A DNA stretch of 64,000 bases from assembly GCA_012744475.1 (NCBI GenBank), contig JAAYBV010000007.1:26972-90971 (forward strand). The letters run 5' to 3'. How positions within the stretch are numbered: position 1 is the first letter of the stretch; every line of letters starts with the position of its first letter. The position numbers and the translations under genes are program-made. This document shows positions 41,747-49,930 of this stretch, in pieces. Source of the stretch: Phycisphaerae bacterium (GTDB taxonomy: Bacteria > Planctomycetota > Phycisphaerae > Sedimentisphaerales > Anaerobacaceae). Below the pieces are notes generated by a model. The model saw nothing but the letters and a program-made list of their open reading frames with translations, was not told the origin of the DNA and did not search any database.

Positions 41747-42232
41747 CTACTCTTGTTCCTTCGGCGCCTCTTCCTCGGCCTGCTCGGCTTGTTCGGCCAC
41801 GACCACAACGTTGACGGTCGCCGTCACGTCGTCGGTGAATTTGAGCGTCACGCTGTGAGAGCCGACCTGTTTGATGTGCTCGGGCAGACGCACCACTTCG
41901 TCGGCCACTGCAAATCCCTGCTCGCGCAGGTTGGCCGCGATCATCCGATCGGTAATCGAACCGAACAGGACGCCATGCTCGTTCGCCTTGGCCGCCAGCA
42001 CCGCCTCGGCGCCGTTGACCGCCTCGGCGGCCGTCTCCAGACGTTTGCGCTCCTTCAGCCGCTCCGCCGCGCGTTCGGCCTTGGCCTTGGCGATCGCCCG
42101 GATGTTCCCCTGGGTGGCCACCTTCGCCAGGCCCTGCGGCAGCAAGTAGTTCCGCGCATACCCTTCGGTCACGTCGACGACGTCACCGAGCCACCCCAGT
42201 TTCCTGATATCTTCGCAAAGCAAAACCTTCAT
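41747..42232 (-). CDS. rplI: 50S ribosomal protein L9
   Basis: 161 residues. The N-terminal globular domain shows MKVLLCEDIRKLGWLGDVVDVTEGYARNYLLP (family signature G-x-x-V-x-V-x-x-G-Y-x-R-N-x-L-x-P). The long connecting helix is the Ala/Lys/Arg-rich stretch near 45-75, and a C-terminal domain contains GVLFGSIT. An acidic tail (EQAEQAEEEAPKEQE) is added. It is the last gene of the rpsF-ssb-rpsR-rplI block, with its start 76 bases after the rpsR stop. Confidence 0.98.
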   Translation of the reverse strand: MKVLLCEDIRKLGWLGDVVDVTEGYARNYLLPQGLAKVATQGNIRAIAKAKAERAAERLKERKRLETAAEAVNGAEAVLAAKANEHGVLFGSITDRMIAANLREQGFAVADEVVRLPEHIKQVGSHSVTLKFTDDVTATVNVVVVAEQAEQAEEEAPKEQE

Positions 42233-42308
42233 CGTCTATTCCTCGTAACGTTCTCTCTTACGGCCAAGGCCCGGACCCGGCGCTCGGACGCCGGCGCAAC
42301 GGGACCGG

Positions 42309-42575
42309 CTATGTGGAATACGGCAGTAGCGCCATGAACCGGGCCCGTTTGATCGCTCGTTTGGCCTTTCGCTGGCAGCCGGCACAGTTGCCGCTGCGTT
42401 TGCGCGAGTAGATCTTGCCCCGGTTGGTCAGCAGCTTCTGGAGGGTGTCGATATCCTTGTAGTCGATGTAGCTGATTCCGCCCCGGCAAAAGCGGCACTG
42501 GGTCTGGTCGCGCGCCCCGGCGAATCCCGGTCGTCTTCTCTGTCGTTTCTTCTGTTGTTGTGGTCGTGGTGCCAT
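42309..42575 (-). CDS. rpsR: 30S ribosomal protein S18
   Basis: 88 residues with a basic N-terminus (QQQKKRQRRRPG). The S18 core is IDYKDIDTLQKLLTNRGKI, then a basic RKRSGNC segment and KAKRAIKRARFMALLPY. Four Cys (CRFC and CAGC) make it a zinc-binding (C+) form. Position between ssb and rplI is the conserved order. Confidence 0.97.
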   Translation of the reverse strand: MAPRPQQQKKRQRRRPGFAGARDQTQCRFCRGGISYIDYKDIDTLQKLLTNRGKIYSRKRSGNCAGCQRKAKRAIKRARFMALLPYST

Positions 42576-42625
42576 CTGTTTACCTCATCGCTATCAACGT
42601 ACGCTGCATTTCGAACGGACTTGCA

Positions 42626-43063
42626 CTAAAACGGTATTTCATCGTCGCCGACCTGGTTGGGCGACCGTGTCTGCGGCGCTGCCTGGTCCCCGCCATAGCT
42701 CTGATCGGCCTGGTCGGGCCCGCCGCCCCCGCCGGCGCCGGGCATGAACTGGAAGTTCTCCACGGTCACGCGATGGCGACTGCGCTTGGTCCCGTCCTGG
42801 GCGGTCCAGGTGTCGTAGGTCAGCCGACCCTCGATGAAGATCGGCTTGCCCTTGCTCATGTACTTGTTCAGGTTCTCGGCCATGCGCCCGAACGCACGGC
42901 AGTCGACGAAACAGGTTTCATCACGCTGGCTGCCGTCCTGGGCCGTCCACTTGCGGTTGGTCGCCACGCCGAAATCGACCACCGCCGTCTGACTCGGCGT
43001 GTACGAAAGCTGAGGGTCCCGGGTCAGGTTGCCCATCAGCAGAACTTTGTTGAAACTGGCCAT
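42626..43063 (-). CDS. ssb: Single-stranded DNA-binding protein
   Basis: About 145 residues from ATG 43063, with GAGGTGG upstream. The OB fold shows MASFNKVLLMGNLTRDPQL, then FGVATNRKW, CFVDCRAFGRMAENLNKYMSKG and IEGRLTYDTW. A Gly/Gln-rich linker leads to the acidic tip DDEIPF that recruits replication and repair proteins. It forms a tetramer on single-stranded DNA. It sits between rpsF and rpsR as in most bacteria. Confidence 0.98.
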   Translation of the reverse strand: MASFNKVLLMGNLTRDPQLSYTPSQTAVVDFGVATNRKWTAQDGSQRDETCFVDCRAFGRMAENLNKYMSKGKPIFIEGRLTYDTWTAQDGTKRSRHRVTVENFQFMPGAGGGGGPDQADQSYGGDQAAPQTRSPNQVGDDEIPF

Positions 43064-43154
43064 AGTCCACCTCTCCGTCAAATCTCAAACCCGGCAGGAC
43101 GTCCATCCCCTGCCCACGGACGCGGCGCGCCGACGCGGGAGCGACGTGGCGTCA

Positions 43155-43613
43155 CTACCTTTCCATCCTGCCCGTGTCGTCGTCGTTGTCGGCCAGCGTC
43201 CGCGGACCTCGGAACGTCCTCGGCTCCGGAGCCCCTTCCGGCGCGCCCGGCAACTCCGGGGGCTTGGCGATCGGCTCGCCCTTGATGTCGCGCTCGATCA
43301 TCTCGGCCGGACGCTTCTCCGTCGTCAGGATCAGCGCACGCATGACCTTCTCCGACAGCAGAACGTCCTTCTCGATCCCCGAGATCCGACGCCCATCCAC
43401 CTTGAAGTAGCACAGAATGTACGTGCCGCGCGAGGTGCGGTCGATGTCGTACGCCAGCTTGCGCTCCTGCCACTTGCGCAGCGAGACGACCTCGGCATCC
43501 GCACGCTGGAGGATGGTGTTGATCACGGAGAGCGTACCCTCCCAATCCGCCGTCGCCTGCGCCGAGTCGACCAGGAACATGCCTTCATATAACCGCTTCG
43601 CAACCGTTTCCAA
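43155..43613 (-). CDS. rpsF: 30S ribosomal protein S6
   Basis: 152 residues. The start is a TTG at 43613 with a strong GGAGGT seven bases upstream. S6 features: RLYEGMFLVDS, the AEVVSLRKWQERKLAYDI strand, RGTYILCYFKVD and SEKVMRALIL. A C-terminal extension of about 45 residues (Pro/Glu-rich, ending NDDDTGRMER) is longer than in E. coli, where glutamates are added to the tail. It binds the central domain of 16S rRNA with S18, whose gene lies two genes downstream. Confidence 0.95.
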   Translation of the reverse strand: METVAKRLYEGMFLVDSAQATADWEGTLSVINTILQRADAEVVSLRKWQERKLAYDIDRTSRGTYILCYFKVDGRRISGIEKDVLLSEKVMRALILTTEKRPAEMIERDIKGEPIAKPPELPGAPEGAPEPRTFRGPRTLADNDDDTGRMER

Positions 43614-43691
43614 ACCTGTTACCTCCTGATTCCAAACAGCAATCTCAGAAATCCAAGCTTTATGCGAACCACGCCGACCCGGTGCCTTCGG

Positions 43692-44267
43692 TCACACCGG
43701 AGGGCTGTTGAACTCACTCATCGCCCTGTCGATCCCCGATTCGAGCCAGCACAACACCGCGTCGCGCGCCCGGACAATCGCCTCGTTGATCAACGGCCGT
43801 TCCTCTTCTCGCGGCCGGCCCAGCACATAGTCCACCGAAAGGGCCCCCGGACAGTCGCCGATGCCGACCCGGCAGCGGGCAAATTCGTCGCTGCCCAGCC
43901 GGGCGATGATGTCCGACAGGCCGTTGTGTCCGCCCGCCGAGCCTTTCGCCCGGATCCGAATCCGGCCCGGCGCCAGGGCTTTGTCGTCCGTAATGACCAT
44001 CAGGTCCTCAAAGCCGAGTTTGTAGAACCCGACCGCCGTGGCCACCGCCTGACCGCTGCGATTCATGAACTGCCACGGCTTCATCAACATGACCTTTCGC
44101 TCACGATACCAGCCTTCACCGATCCGCGCACCGAACTTCTGCTGCTCGACCGCGATCCCCAGCGCCTCGTCCAAGGCCTCGATCACCTTGAACCCGAGAT
44201 TGTGACGCGTCTCGGCATATTCCGGCCCCGGGTTTCCCAAGCCGACCACCAATCTCAGATCCGCCAT
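43692..44267 (-). CDS. pth: Peptidyl-tRNA hydrolase
   Basis: 191 residues. It cleaves peptidyl-tRNA released from stalled ribosomes. Motifs: LVVGLGNPGPEYAETRHNLGF with the catalytic His (about 22) and Asn, LMKPWQFMNRSGQAV, and AKGSAGGHNGLSDII. The usual DDLDLP-type loop near residue 94 reads DDKALAPGRI, keeping the catalytic Asp. It follows rplY by 36 bases, the common rplY-pth pairing. Confidence 0.97.
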   Translation of the reverse strand: MADLRLVVGLGNPGPEYAETRHNLGFKVIEALDEALGIAVEQQKFGARIGEGWYRERKVMLMKPWQFMNRSGQAVATAVGFYKLGFEDLMVITDDKALAPGRIRIRAKGSAGGHNGLSDIIARLGSDEFARCRVGIGDCPGALSVDYVLGRPREEERPLINEAIVRARDAVLCWLESGIDRAMSEFNSPPV

Positions 44268-44303
44268 CGGTTCCGATCCAGCGCGCCGTTCACGGCCTCC
44301 ATC

Positions 44304-44945
44304 TTACTCACCGGACTCCGCAGGCTCTTCCTTCTTCTCGCCAATGACTTCCGGCGCCACCGGGGTCTCGGCCTCAAGCTCCTCCGTCGTCTTGGCCGCC
44401 GCGACGACGTGGCAGGCCGCCAGCAACATCTCCGGCGGGCTTACCAGAGTCACGCCCTCCGGCAGGGCCACTTCCCCGGCGTGGATCGCCTGGCCGACCC
44501 CCAGTTCTTTGACCGAGACCACGATGGACTCGGGCATATTCGTAACCAGACACTCGATCTCAAGCTGGCTGGCGTGCTGCTCGACGATCCCGCCCTCGTG
44601 CGTCCCCTTGGCCGTACCCTTCAGCTCGATCGGCACGCTCACGCGAACGGCCTCCGTCACGTCGACACGCATCAGATCAACGTGCACGATGTTGCGGCCG
44701 AGGTGGTCGTACTGCAATTCCTTGACGATCATCTTTTCGGTCTTGCCGCCGACCGTGATGTCCATCAACCGATGCCCGTGGTGCAGGCCTTCCGAGAAAT
44801 CGTGGGCGTTCAACAGAATCGCCACCGGGTCCTGCTTGTGCCCGTACACGATCCCGGGGATCTGGCCCTGCTTGCGGACGCGCGCCGCCGCCTTCGAACC
44901 GGTGTGCTCTCTGATCTGCGCTTCTAACAACAACGTCTTGTCCAT
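44304..44945 (-). CDS. rplY: 50S ribosomal protein L25/general stress protein Ctc
   Basis: 213 residues, the long two-domain (TL5/CTC) form. The N-terminal 5S-rRNA-binding domain contains REHTGSKAAARVRKQGQIPGIVYGH and HHGHRLMDITVGG. The C-terminal beta domain has VRVSVPIELKGTAKG and the SIVVSVKELGVGQAIHAGEVALPEGV run. The tail is Glu-rich. It sits between prs and pth, a conserved order. Confidence 0.96.
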   Translation of the reverse strand: MDKTLLLEAQIREHTGSKAAARVRKQGQIPGIVYGHKQDPVAILLNAHDFSEGLHHGHRLMDITVGGKTEKMIVKELQYDHLGRNIVHVDLMRVDVTEAVRVSVPIELKGTAKGTHEGGIVEQHASQLEIECLVTNMPESIVVSVKELGVGQAIHAGEVALPEGVTLVSPPEMLLAACHVVAAAKTTEELEAETPVAPEVIGEKKEEPAESGE

Positions 44946-45019
44946 AATCTCTTCACCCGAAAAAACGTGATTCAGACAGTCCTATCAGATCGAATCTCTC
45001 ATGATCGCAATCCATGGCT

Positions 45020-45976
45020 CTACACGCCCTGGCTGAACAGGCTGCTGACCGATTCATCCCTGTGAATCCTCTTGATCGCCTCGCCCAGCATCGCGGCGGC
45101 GCTGAGAACCTTGATGCGGCTGACCTTCCGGGCCTCCTCCTTCAGCGGAATCGTGTCGGTCACCACGATTTCGTCGATCGGCGCCGCGGCGAGCCGGTCC
45201 AGTGCCGGCCCGGCGAAAACCCCATGCGTGGCGCCGACGAGGATCTTCTTGCACCCGCGGCTCTTCACCAGGTCCGCGGCGCTGCACACGGTCCCTGCGG
45301 TCGCGATGATATCGTCGCACATCAGGACGTTGCGCCCTTCCACGTGGCCGATCAATTCGTCGGCCTGGACGCGATCGCCGCTGAATCGCCTCTTGTGGAC
45401 GATGGCCAGGTCGCCCCCAAGGTGCGAGGCATACCGCGCGGCGGTCTTGATGTTGCCCACGTCCGGCGAAACGACCGTGAGGCTCTCGATCTTCTTGTCG
45501 CGGAAGTACCGGCTCAGCACCAGCTCTCCCGTCAGATGATCGACCGGGATGTCGAAGAAGCCCTGCAACTGGTGCGCGTGCAGATCGATCCCGAGCACGC
45601 GGTCGGCCCCAGCGGTCGCGATCAGGTTGGCCACCAGTTTCGCCGTGATCGGCACCCGACCCTCATCCTTGCGATCCTGGCGGGCGTAGCCGAAATAAGG
45701 GACGACCGCCGTGATGCGCTTGGCGCTGGCGCGCCGCAGACAGTCCAGGTAGATCAGCAGCTCGACCAGGTGCTCGTCCACGGGATTGCACGTCGATTGC
45801 ACGACGAAGCAGTCCCTTCCCCGGACGTCGTCCTCGATCCGGATCAGCTTCTCCCCATCCGGAAAGCGGCTGAGCTTGGCGCCGCCCACGGGGATGCCGA
45901 GGTACTTGCACACCGCACCGGCCAGAGCCGGATTGCTCGTTCCCGAAAATATCTTCAGGCTGTCGTTCAAAAACAT
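45020..45976 (-). CDS. prs: Ribose-phosphate pyrophosphokinase (PRPP synthetase)
   Basis: 318 residues. It makes PRPP from ribose 5-phosphate and ATP for nucleotide, His and Trp synthesis. Features: IFSGTSNPALAGAVCKYLG, RFPDGEKLIRIEDDVRG, the flexible loop YFGYARQDRKDEGR, VLGIDLHAHQLQGFF, the SPDVGNIKTAARYA segment and the PRPP loop LMCDDIIATAGT. All catalytic landmarks of class I enzymes are present. The start follows the glmU stop by 47 bases; the pair is a classic operon. It also links to RpiB, which supplies ribose 5-phosphate. Confidence 0.98.
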   Translation of the reverse strand: MFLNDSLKIFSGTSNPALAGAVCKYLGIPVGGAKLSRFPDGEKLIRIEDDVRGRDCFVVQSTCNPVDEHLVELLIYLDCLRRASAKRITAVVPYFGYARQDRKDEGRVPITAKLVANLIATAGADRVLGIDLHAHQLQGFFDIPVDHLTGELVLSRYFRDKKIESLTVVSPDVGNIKTAARYASHLGGDLAIVHKRRFSGDRVQADELIGHVEGRNVLMCDDIIATAGTVCSAADLVKSRGCKKILVGATHGVFAGPALDRLAAAPIDEIVVTDTIPLKEEARKVSRIKVLSAAAMLGEAIKRIHRDESVSSLFSQGV

Positions 45977-46023
45977 CTTCTGTGGGCCTCTCGGCGTAGC
46001 TGTCGGGCAACCGGCGCCTCCGG

Positions 46024-47259
46024 CTACCCCTGTTTTGGCTTCTCTTTCAGTTCGTCGACATTCTCCTGCGAAACAACCATCCCGGCGCCGATATGCGCGC
46101 CGGGCTTGAGTGCCAGCGGGGCGATCAACACGGCGCCCGAGCCGATGTAGCAGTCATCCCCCACGGCCGTCCGGTTGATGGTCTGGCCGTCGAAATTGGC
46201 CGTGATCGATCCGGCGCCGATGTTGACGTTCCGTCCGATGACCGCATCGCCCAGGTAGCTGTGATGTCGCGCTCGCACTCCATCGGCCAGGACGACATCC
46301 TTGACCTCGGTGAAAACCCCCAGAACGACGTCGTTCTCGATCACGGTTTCGTTGCGGAGAAAGGCGAAGGGGCCGATCCGGCAGTCGCGTCCGATTCGAA
46401 CCGGGCCGTGAATGTAGGTAAACGGCTCGATCACCGTATCCTGGCCGATCTGGGCCCGGGCGTCGATCCAGGTGTTGTCGGGGTCGACGATGGTCACGCC
46501 CTTCTCCATCAGCTCCTGCTGGACGCGGTGCTGCATGATCTTGCTGGCGACGCTGAGCTGGGCCCGGCTGTTGACGCCCATCGCCTCCTCGGGGCGCACC
46601 GCCGTGATGGCGACAACCTTATGACCGGTGGCGATCAGCACCGACAGCGCATCGGTCAGGTAGTACTCCTGCTTGACGTTGTCCGGCTTGACCTGCTCCA
46701 GCGCCGAAAACAGCGCCTGGTTGTTGAACAGGTAGTAGCTCGGGTTCACCTCTCGGATCGCCTTCTGCGCCGGCGTGCAGTCGCTGTCCTCGACGATGCC
46801 CTGGATGTTCCCGTAGGCGTCCCGAACGATGCGCCCGTAGCCCGTGGGGTCGTCCAGGACCGCCGTGGCAAGCGTCGCCGCCGAGTGCTCGGCCTGGTGC
46901 TTGTCGATCAGCGTCTGGAGCGTCTTGGCGCGAATCAGCGGTCCGTCGCCGCACAGGACCAGCGTCTGGCCCCGGAAGTCTTTCAGATGCTCCTTACAGC
47001 ACTTGACGGCGTGGGCCGTGCCCTTCTGCTCGTCCTGAGGCACCCACACAATGTCCGACGCGTCGGCAAAACGCTCCTGAACCTGATCTGCGCCGAAGCC
47101 TACTACGACGTAAATCTTTTCTACGCCGACACTTCGACACGCGTCGAGCACATAGGCCAACATCGGCCGGCCGGTCACCTCGTGTAGCACCTTTGGCAAC
47201 TGGGTGTTCATCCGACTGCTCACCCCGGCCGCCAGCAGTATCGCTACTCTCTCAGCCAT
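46024..47259 (-). CDS. glmU: GlmU-type UDP-N-acetylglucosamine pyrophosphorylase/acetyltransferase
   Basis: About 411 residues from ATG 47259. The N-terminal uridyltransferase domain shows ILLAAGVSSRMNTQLPKVLHEV (the usual G-T is S-S here), then VPQDEQKGTAHAV, LCGDGPLI and NPSYYLFN. From about 260 a left-handed beta-helix carries the acetyltransferase: ARHHSYLGDAVIG, VNIGAGSITANFDG and GSGAVLIAPL. It makes UDP-GlcNAc for peptidoglycan and lipid A, so it links to the lpx operon in this window. It is about 40 residues shorter than E. coli GlmU, mainly at the C-terminus. It follows tRNA-Gln by 40 bases. Confidence 0.93.
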   Translation of the reverse strand: MAERVAILLAAGVSSRMNTQLPKVLHEVTGRPMLAYVLDACRSVGVEKIYVVVGFGADQVQERFADASDIVWVPQDEQKGTAHAVKCCKEHLKDFRGQTLVLCGDGPLIRAKTLQTLIDKHQAEHSAATLATAVLDDPTGYGRIVRDAYGNIQGIVEDSDCTPAQKAIREVNPSYYLFNNQALFSALEQVKPDNVKQEYYLTDALSVLIATGHKVVAITAVRPEEAMGVNSRAQLSVASKIMQHRVQQELMEKGVTIVDPDNTWIDARAQIGQDTVIEPFTYIHGPVRIGRDCRIGPFAFLRNETVIENDVVLGVFTEVKDVVLADGVRARHHSYLGDAVIGRNVNIGAGSITANFDGQTINRTAVGDDCYIGSGAVLIAPLALKPGAHIGAGMVVSQENVDELKEKPKQG

Positions 47260-47299
47260 ACGCCCTTTTCCAAATCCACCGACGATCAATTGCCCTAAT

Positions 47300-47371
47300 C
47301 TACCCGGCCAGGGCTCGAACCTGGAATATGGGTACCAAAAACCCATGTGTTGCCGATTACACCACCGGGTA
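47300..47371 (-). tRNA. tRNA-Gln (anticodon TTG)
   Basis: 72 bases folding as a full cloverleaf on the - strand: acceptor TACCCGG/CCGGGTA with discriminator G, D-arm GTGT/ACAC, anticodon stem TGGGT/ACCCA around TTTTGGT, and T-arm CCAGG-TTCGAGC-CCTGG. The anticodon TTG reads CAA. The 3' CCA is not encoded. It sits in the leader of the glmU-prs operon. Confidence 0.95.
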
Positions 47372-47384
47372 ATGGCCCGTGGAA

Positions 47385-47467
47385 ATTGTCAATTGATGAT
47401 TGGCGATTGATGATTTGCAGGCGAATCTCCTCTGCGAACCAATAATCGCTAATCAATCGTCAATAAT
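47385..47467. repeat. AT-rich heptad hairpin element next to tRNA-Gln
   Basis: The left arm has heptamers ATTGTCA, ATTGATG, ATTGGCG, ATTGATG (47385-47412). The right arm has CAATAAT, CGCTAAT, CAATCGT, CAATAAT (47440-47467). The arms are partly complementary, with a short non-repeat core. Same type as the element inside the terminase-like gene at 19777-19861. Confidence 0.75.
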
Positions 47468-47490
47468 CGATACTCCTGCTGTCACGGAGA

Positions 47491-47510
47491 CCGCTTTGGA
47501 GCGGTCTGGT
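47491..47510 (-). promoter_or_regulatory. Perfect hairpin in the tRNA-Gln/glmU leader
   Basis: AGACCGCT, four bases, AGCGGTCT. It lies about 100 bases after the predicted transcription start, with no T-tract after it. It could be a processing or attenuation element. Confidence 0.4.
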
Positions 47511-47618
47511 AAGGTCTTGCCGGAGGCTTGAGCCAGCCATGCCGTGATCCTGCTGACCCCGATGGCCGTCTATCCGGCCCGAGTCTACCCCTTGCGACAA
47601 GACTACCGCAAAGCGGCA

Positions 47619-47647
47619 ACTATACCGGATCGTCCAGGTCAATGCAA
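47619..47647 (-). promoter_or_regulatory. Sigma-70-type promoter of the tRNA-Gln-glmU-prs-ribosomal operon
   Basis: On the - strand, TTGCAT (47647-47642), a 17-base spacer and TATAGT (47624-47619). Start near 47612, about 240 bases before the tRNA. Confidence 0.65.
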
Positions 47648-47779
47648 CTTTTTTCGCCTTTTTTCGCAGTGCCTCTGCGAATTCCACGGCAAGGCCTACT
47701 TCCAGCGAAGAGAGCCGTGTGTGGCCGCGGTCCCGATGGCCATCGGGGGAGCAAGGCGGAGTTCGCCGATGGCCTCGAC

Positions 47780-47832
47780 GGCATGCGTATCACCATCGGC
47801 AAGCCTGCACTTGCCACTGCCACACGCATGCC
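47780..47832. repeat. Two-step inverted repeat after pfkB
   Basis: GGCATGCGT (47780-47788) pairs with ACGCATGCC (47824-47832), and inside it GGCAAG (47798-47803) pairs with CTTGCC (47810-47815). No T-run; function unknown. It could end the pfkB transcript. Confidence 0.4.
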
Positions 47833-47915
47833 AGGATGCTTTCACACACACCAGCAGAACGAGGCCGGCAGACCATGTCGTTGGCTTGTCCGGTTCTGTC
47901 TAAGTGGTTGTCCGG

Positions 47916-48866
47916 TCAGAGGTTCCGCACATTTGCTGCGACCTTGCGTCTGGCCCGGGTCCAGGTTTGGGTATCGGTCCAGCCGTAGGCGCGGGCGGTG
48001 GCGACCTTCAGGGCTTGCTCCAGGGCGGTGCGGGCCGGACGCTGTTCCGCCACGGCGGCCAGGAAGCCGGCCAGCAGGTAATCGCCGCAGCCAACGGTCT
48101 CGATCACCTTGCCCCGGCCGGTGGCGCGGCCGCTCCAGACCCCATCCTTTGTCACAACCATCGCGCCCTTCTTGCCCCGGCTGATCAGAACGACCTCCAC
48201 TTTCCCCAGCAGGCTCCGACCGGCGGGGGCCAGTTTCGCCGTCGTGTCGGGTATCGGCGAGCCGAGCAGCTCGCCCAGCTCCTCCACGTTGGGTGCGATC
48301 AGCCAGGCCAGTTGCGCGTCGACGACCGCCTTGAGAACCGGCCCGTGTGTGTCGACCGCCAGTCGCGCCCCGAGTTCGCGGCAGGCCAGCACGCACGCCA
48401 TAACCGGGTCGAGCAGAGGCCCCGCCGGCATCGCTCCGGCGAAGACGCAGATGTCGTCCCGCCCGACGAACCGGAGCAGGTCGCAGCGCAGACGCCGCAG
48501 CGAAGAGGCGGAAGCCAACTCGCTGGCCTTGCGAAGGTGCATCTCCCGGCGGCCGCGTGTGTCGGCGACGGTGACGTTCAGCCGCGTGTGCCCCTCGGCG
48601 CGCGTCATCCGGACCTGCACGCGACGATCCCATCGGGCGACGTCACTGCACATCTGCTCGTGGTCTTCGCTGCCCCACAGACCGGCCGCCGTGCTCTCGC
48701 CGCCCATCCAGGCCAGCGCCGACGAGACGTTCAGCGCCTTGCCCGCCGGCCGGATCACCTGCTCGTCGATCTGGGCATGAAGCCCCCAGTCAAACCCACG
48801 CCCCCGGCAACTGACGTCCCACGCCGGCGACAGCCCAACCGTGATGATCCGCCCTTCGGGTTTCAC
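47916..48866 (-). CDS. PfkB-family sugar kinase (1-phosphofructokinase/LacC-like)
   Basis: 316 residues from a GTG at 48866. It opens like FruK/LacC proteins: IITVGLSPAWDVS, then GKALNVSSALAWMGGES (substrate binding). The C-terminal PfkB signature carries the anion hole and base: ETVGCGDYLLAGFLA, where the usual GAGD reads GCGD with the catalytic Asp kept. ISRGKKGAMVV is the ATP-binding strand. Likely reaction: phosphorylation of fructose 1-phosphate or tagatose 6-phosphate. No PTS gene is near. It follows the oxidoreductase by 37 bases as the probable last gene of the lpx unit. Confidence 0.87.
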   Translation of the reverse strand: MKPEGRIITVGLSPAWDVSCRGRGFDWGLHAQIDEQVIRPAGKALNVSSALAWMGGESTAAGLWGSEDHEQMCSDVARWDRRVQVRMTRAEGHTRLNVTVADTRGRREMHLRKASELASASSLRRLRCDLLRFVGRDDICVFAGAMPAGPLLDPVMACVLACRELGARLAVDTHGPVLKAVVDAQLAWLIAPNVEELGELLGSPIPDTTAKLAPAGRSLLGKVEVVLISRGKKGAMVVTKDGVWSGRATGRGKVIETVGCGDYLLAGFLAAVAEQRPARTALEQALKVATARAYGWTDTQTWTRARRKVAANVRNL

Positions 48867-48903
48867 TTCGCGATTCCAATAGACGACAGAGGCTCGGCCA
48901 GGG

Positions 48904-49917
48904 TCAGTCCCACTTGTGGCGTCGGACGGCAGTGAGGATCTTCTGGGCGCACTTGAGGGCGGCCAGACCCTCCTCGGCGCTGACTTCCGGCGTATACGAC
49001 CGGTCCCTGACGGCGCGCAGGAACGCCTCCTGCTGGAGGCGCACCGGCTCCTTGTCGTCGATCGGAAGCTGCTCGATGTGCAGCAGGTCCGGCCAGTTCA
49101 CGCTTGTCCAGTCGAAGTCGCCCTTCTCGCGCTGCTGCTTGATCCATTCAACCACGTTCGTGTTCGGCGCCGTCTTGATGACGATCCCGCTCTTTTTGAG
49201 ATAGTCGACGCTCAGATAGGCCTGCCGCGAGAAGACGCGGACGCGACGCTCGGTCTTCAGCGCCAGGCGCGAGGCGGTGATGTTCGCGACGCACCCGTTG
49301 TCGAACGCGATCCGCGCGTTGCAGATGTCCTCGGCCCCTTCGATCACGCCGACGCCGACCGCATCGACGCGCCGGATCTTGCTGGCCGCCAGCGACAGGA
49401 TGATGTCGATATCGTGAATCATGATGTCCAGCACGACGCCGATGTCGGTCGAGCGGAAGGGATAGGGACTGACGCGATGCGCCTCGATGAACTTCGGCTC
49501 GATGCTCAGCCGCTTCATCGCCTGGACGACGGGATTGCAGCGCTCCGAATGCCCGACCGCGACGACTGTGTCGAAGCGGCGCGCCAGAGAGACGATCTTG
49601 CGTCCTTCCCGCACGCTCGCCGCGAGAGGCTTCTCGATCAGGACCGGGATGCGCTGTTTCAGGAAGAGCTTGGCCAGTTGCAGATGGGTGACTGTCGGCG
49701 TCGCGACGGTCACGGCGTCCACCTTGCCGAGGAGGTCGGCGCAATTCGTGTAAGCGGTGCAGCCGTATTTCTCCGCCAGTTGCCCGGCCCGATTCGCATC
49801 GGTGTCGACGACGCCTACCAGTTCGCTGTCCGGCAACTGGCTGTAGACCTTGGCGTGGATCGACCCCATCTTGCCGGCGCCGACGACGGCCGTGCGTATT
49901 TTCGCTGTCTCGTCCAT
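48904..49917 (-). CDS. Gfo/Idh/MocA-family oxidoreductase next to lpxA (GnnA-like)
   Basis: 337 residues. An N-terminal Rossmann domain has TAVVGAGKMGSIHAKVY (GxGxMG, NAD(P) binding), then VTVATPTVTH and the family EKPLA with catalytic Lys (about 95). The C-terminal domain has GVVLDIMIHDIDIILSL, the H-D-x-D motif. The gene starts 13 bases after lpxA. In Leptospira and Acidithiobacillus an oxidoreductase of this family (GnnA), beside lpxA, oxidises UDP-GlcNAc at C3, and GnnB then aminates it for an amide-linked lipid A. That role is plausible, but no aminotransferase is in the window. Confidence 0.88.
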   Translation of the reverse strand: MDETAKIRTAVVGAGKMGSIHAKVYSQLPDSELVGVVDTDANRAGQLAEKYGCTAYTNCADLLGKVDAVTVATPTVTHLQLAKLFLKQRIPVLIEKPLAASVREGRKIVSLARRFDTVVAVGHSERCNPVVQAMKRLSIEPKFIEAHRVSPYPFRSTDIGVVLDIMIHDIDIILSLAASKIRRVDAVGVGVIEGAEDICNARIAFDNGCVANITASRLALKTERRVRVFSRQAYLSVDYLKKSGIVIKTAPNTNVVEWIKQQREKGDFDWTSVNWPDLLHIEQLPIDDKEPVRLQQEAFLRAVRDRSYTPEVSAEEGLAALKCAQKILTAVRRHKWD

Positions 49918-49930
49918 ATGTGCTAATTCG

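Larger units (their letters stand above)
47372..47915. other. Intergenic region between pfkB end and tRNA-Gln
   Basis: 544 bases with no convincing gene. It contains a heptad repeat element, a perfect hairpin, the operon promoter and an inverted repeat, each listed separately. Confidence 0.55.

Noticed and set aside
47460..47900. Short open frames between pfkB and tRNA-Gln
   Set aside because: They lack ribosome sites and recognisable motifs, and they overlap a promoter and several inverted repeats.
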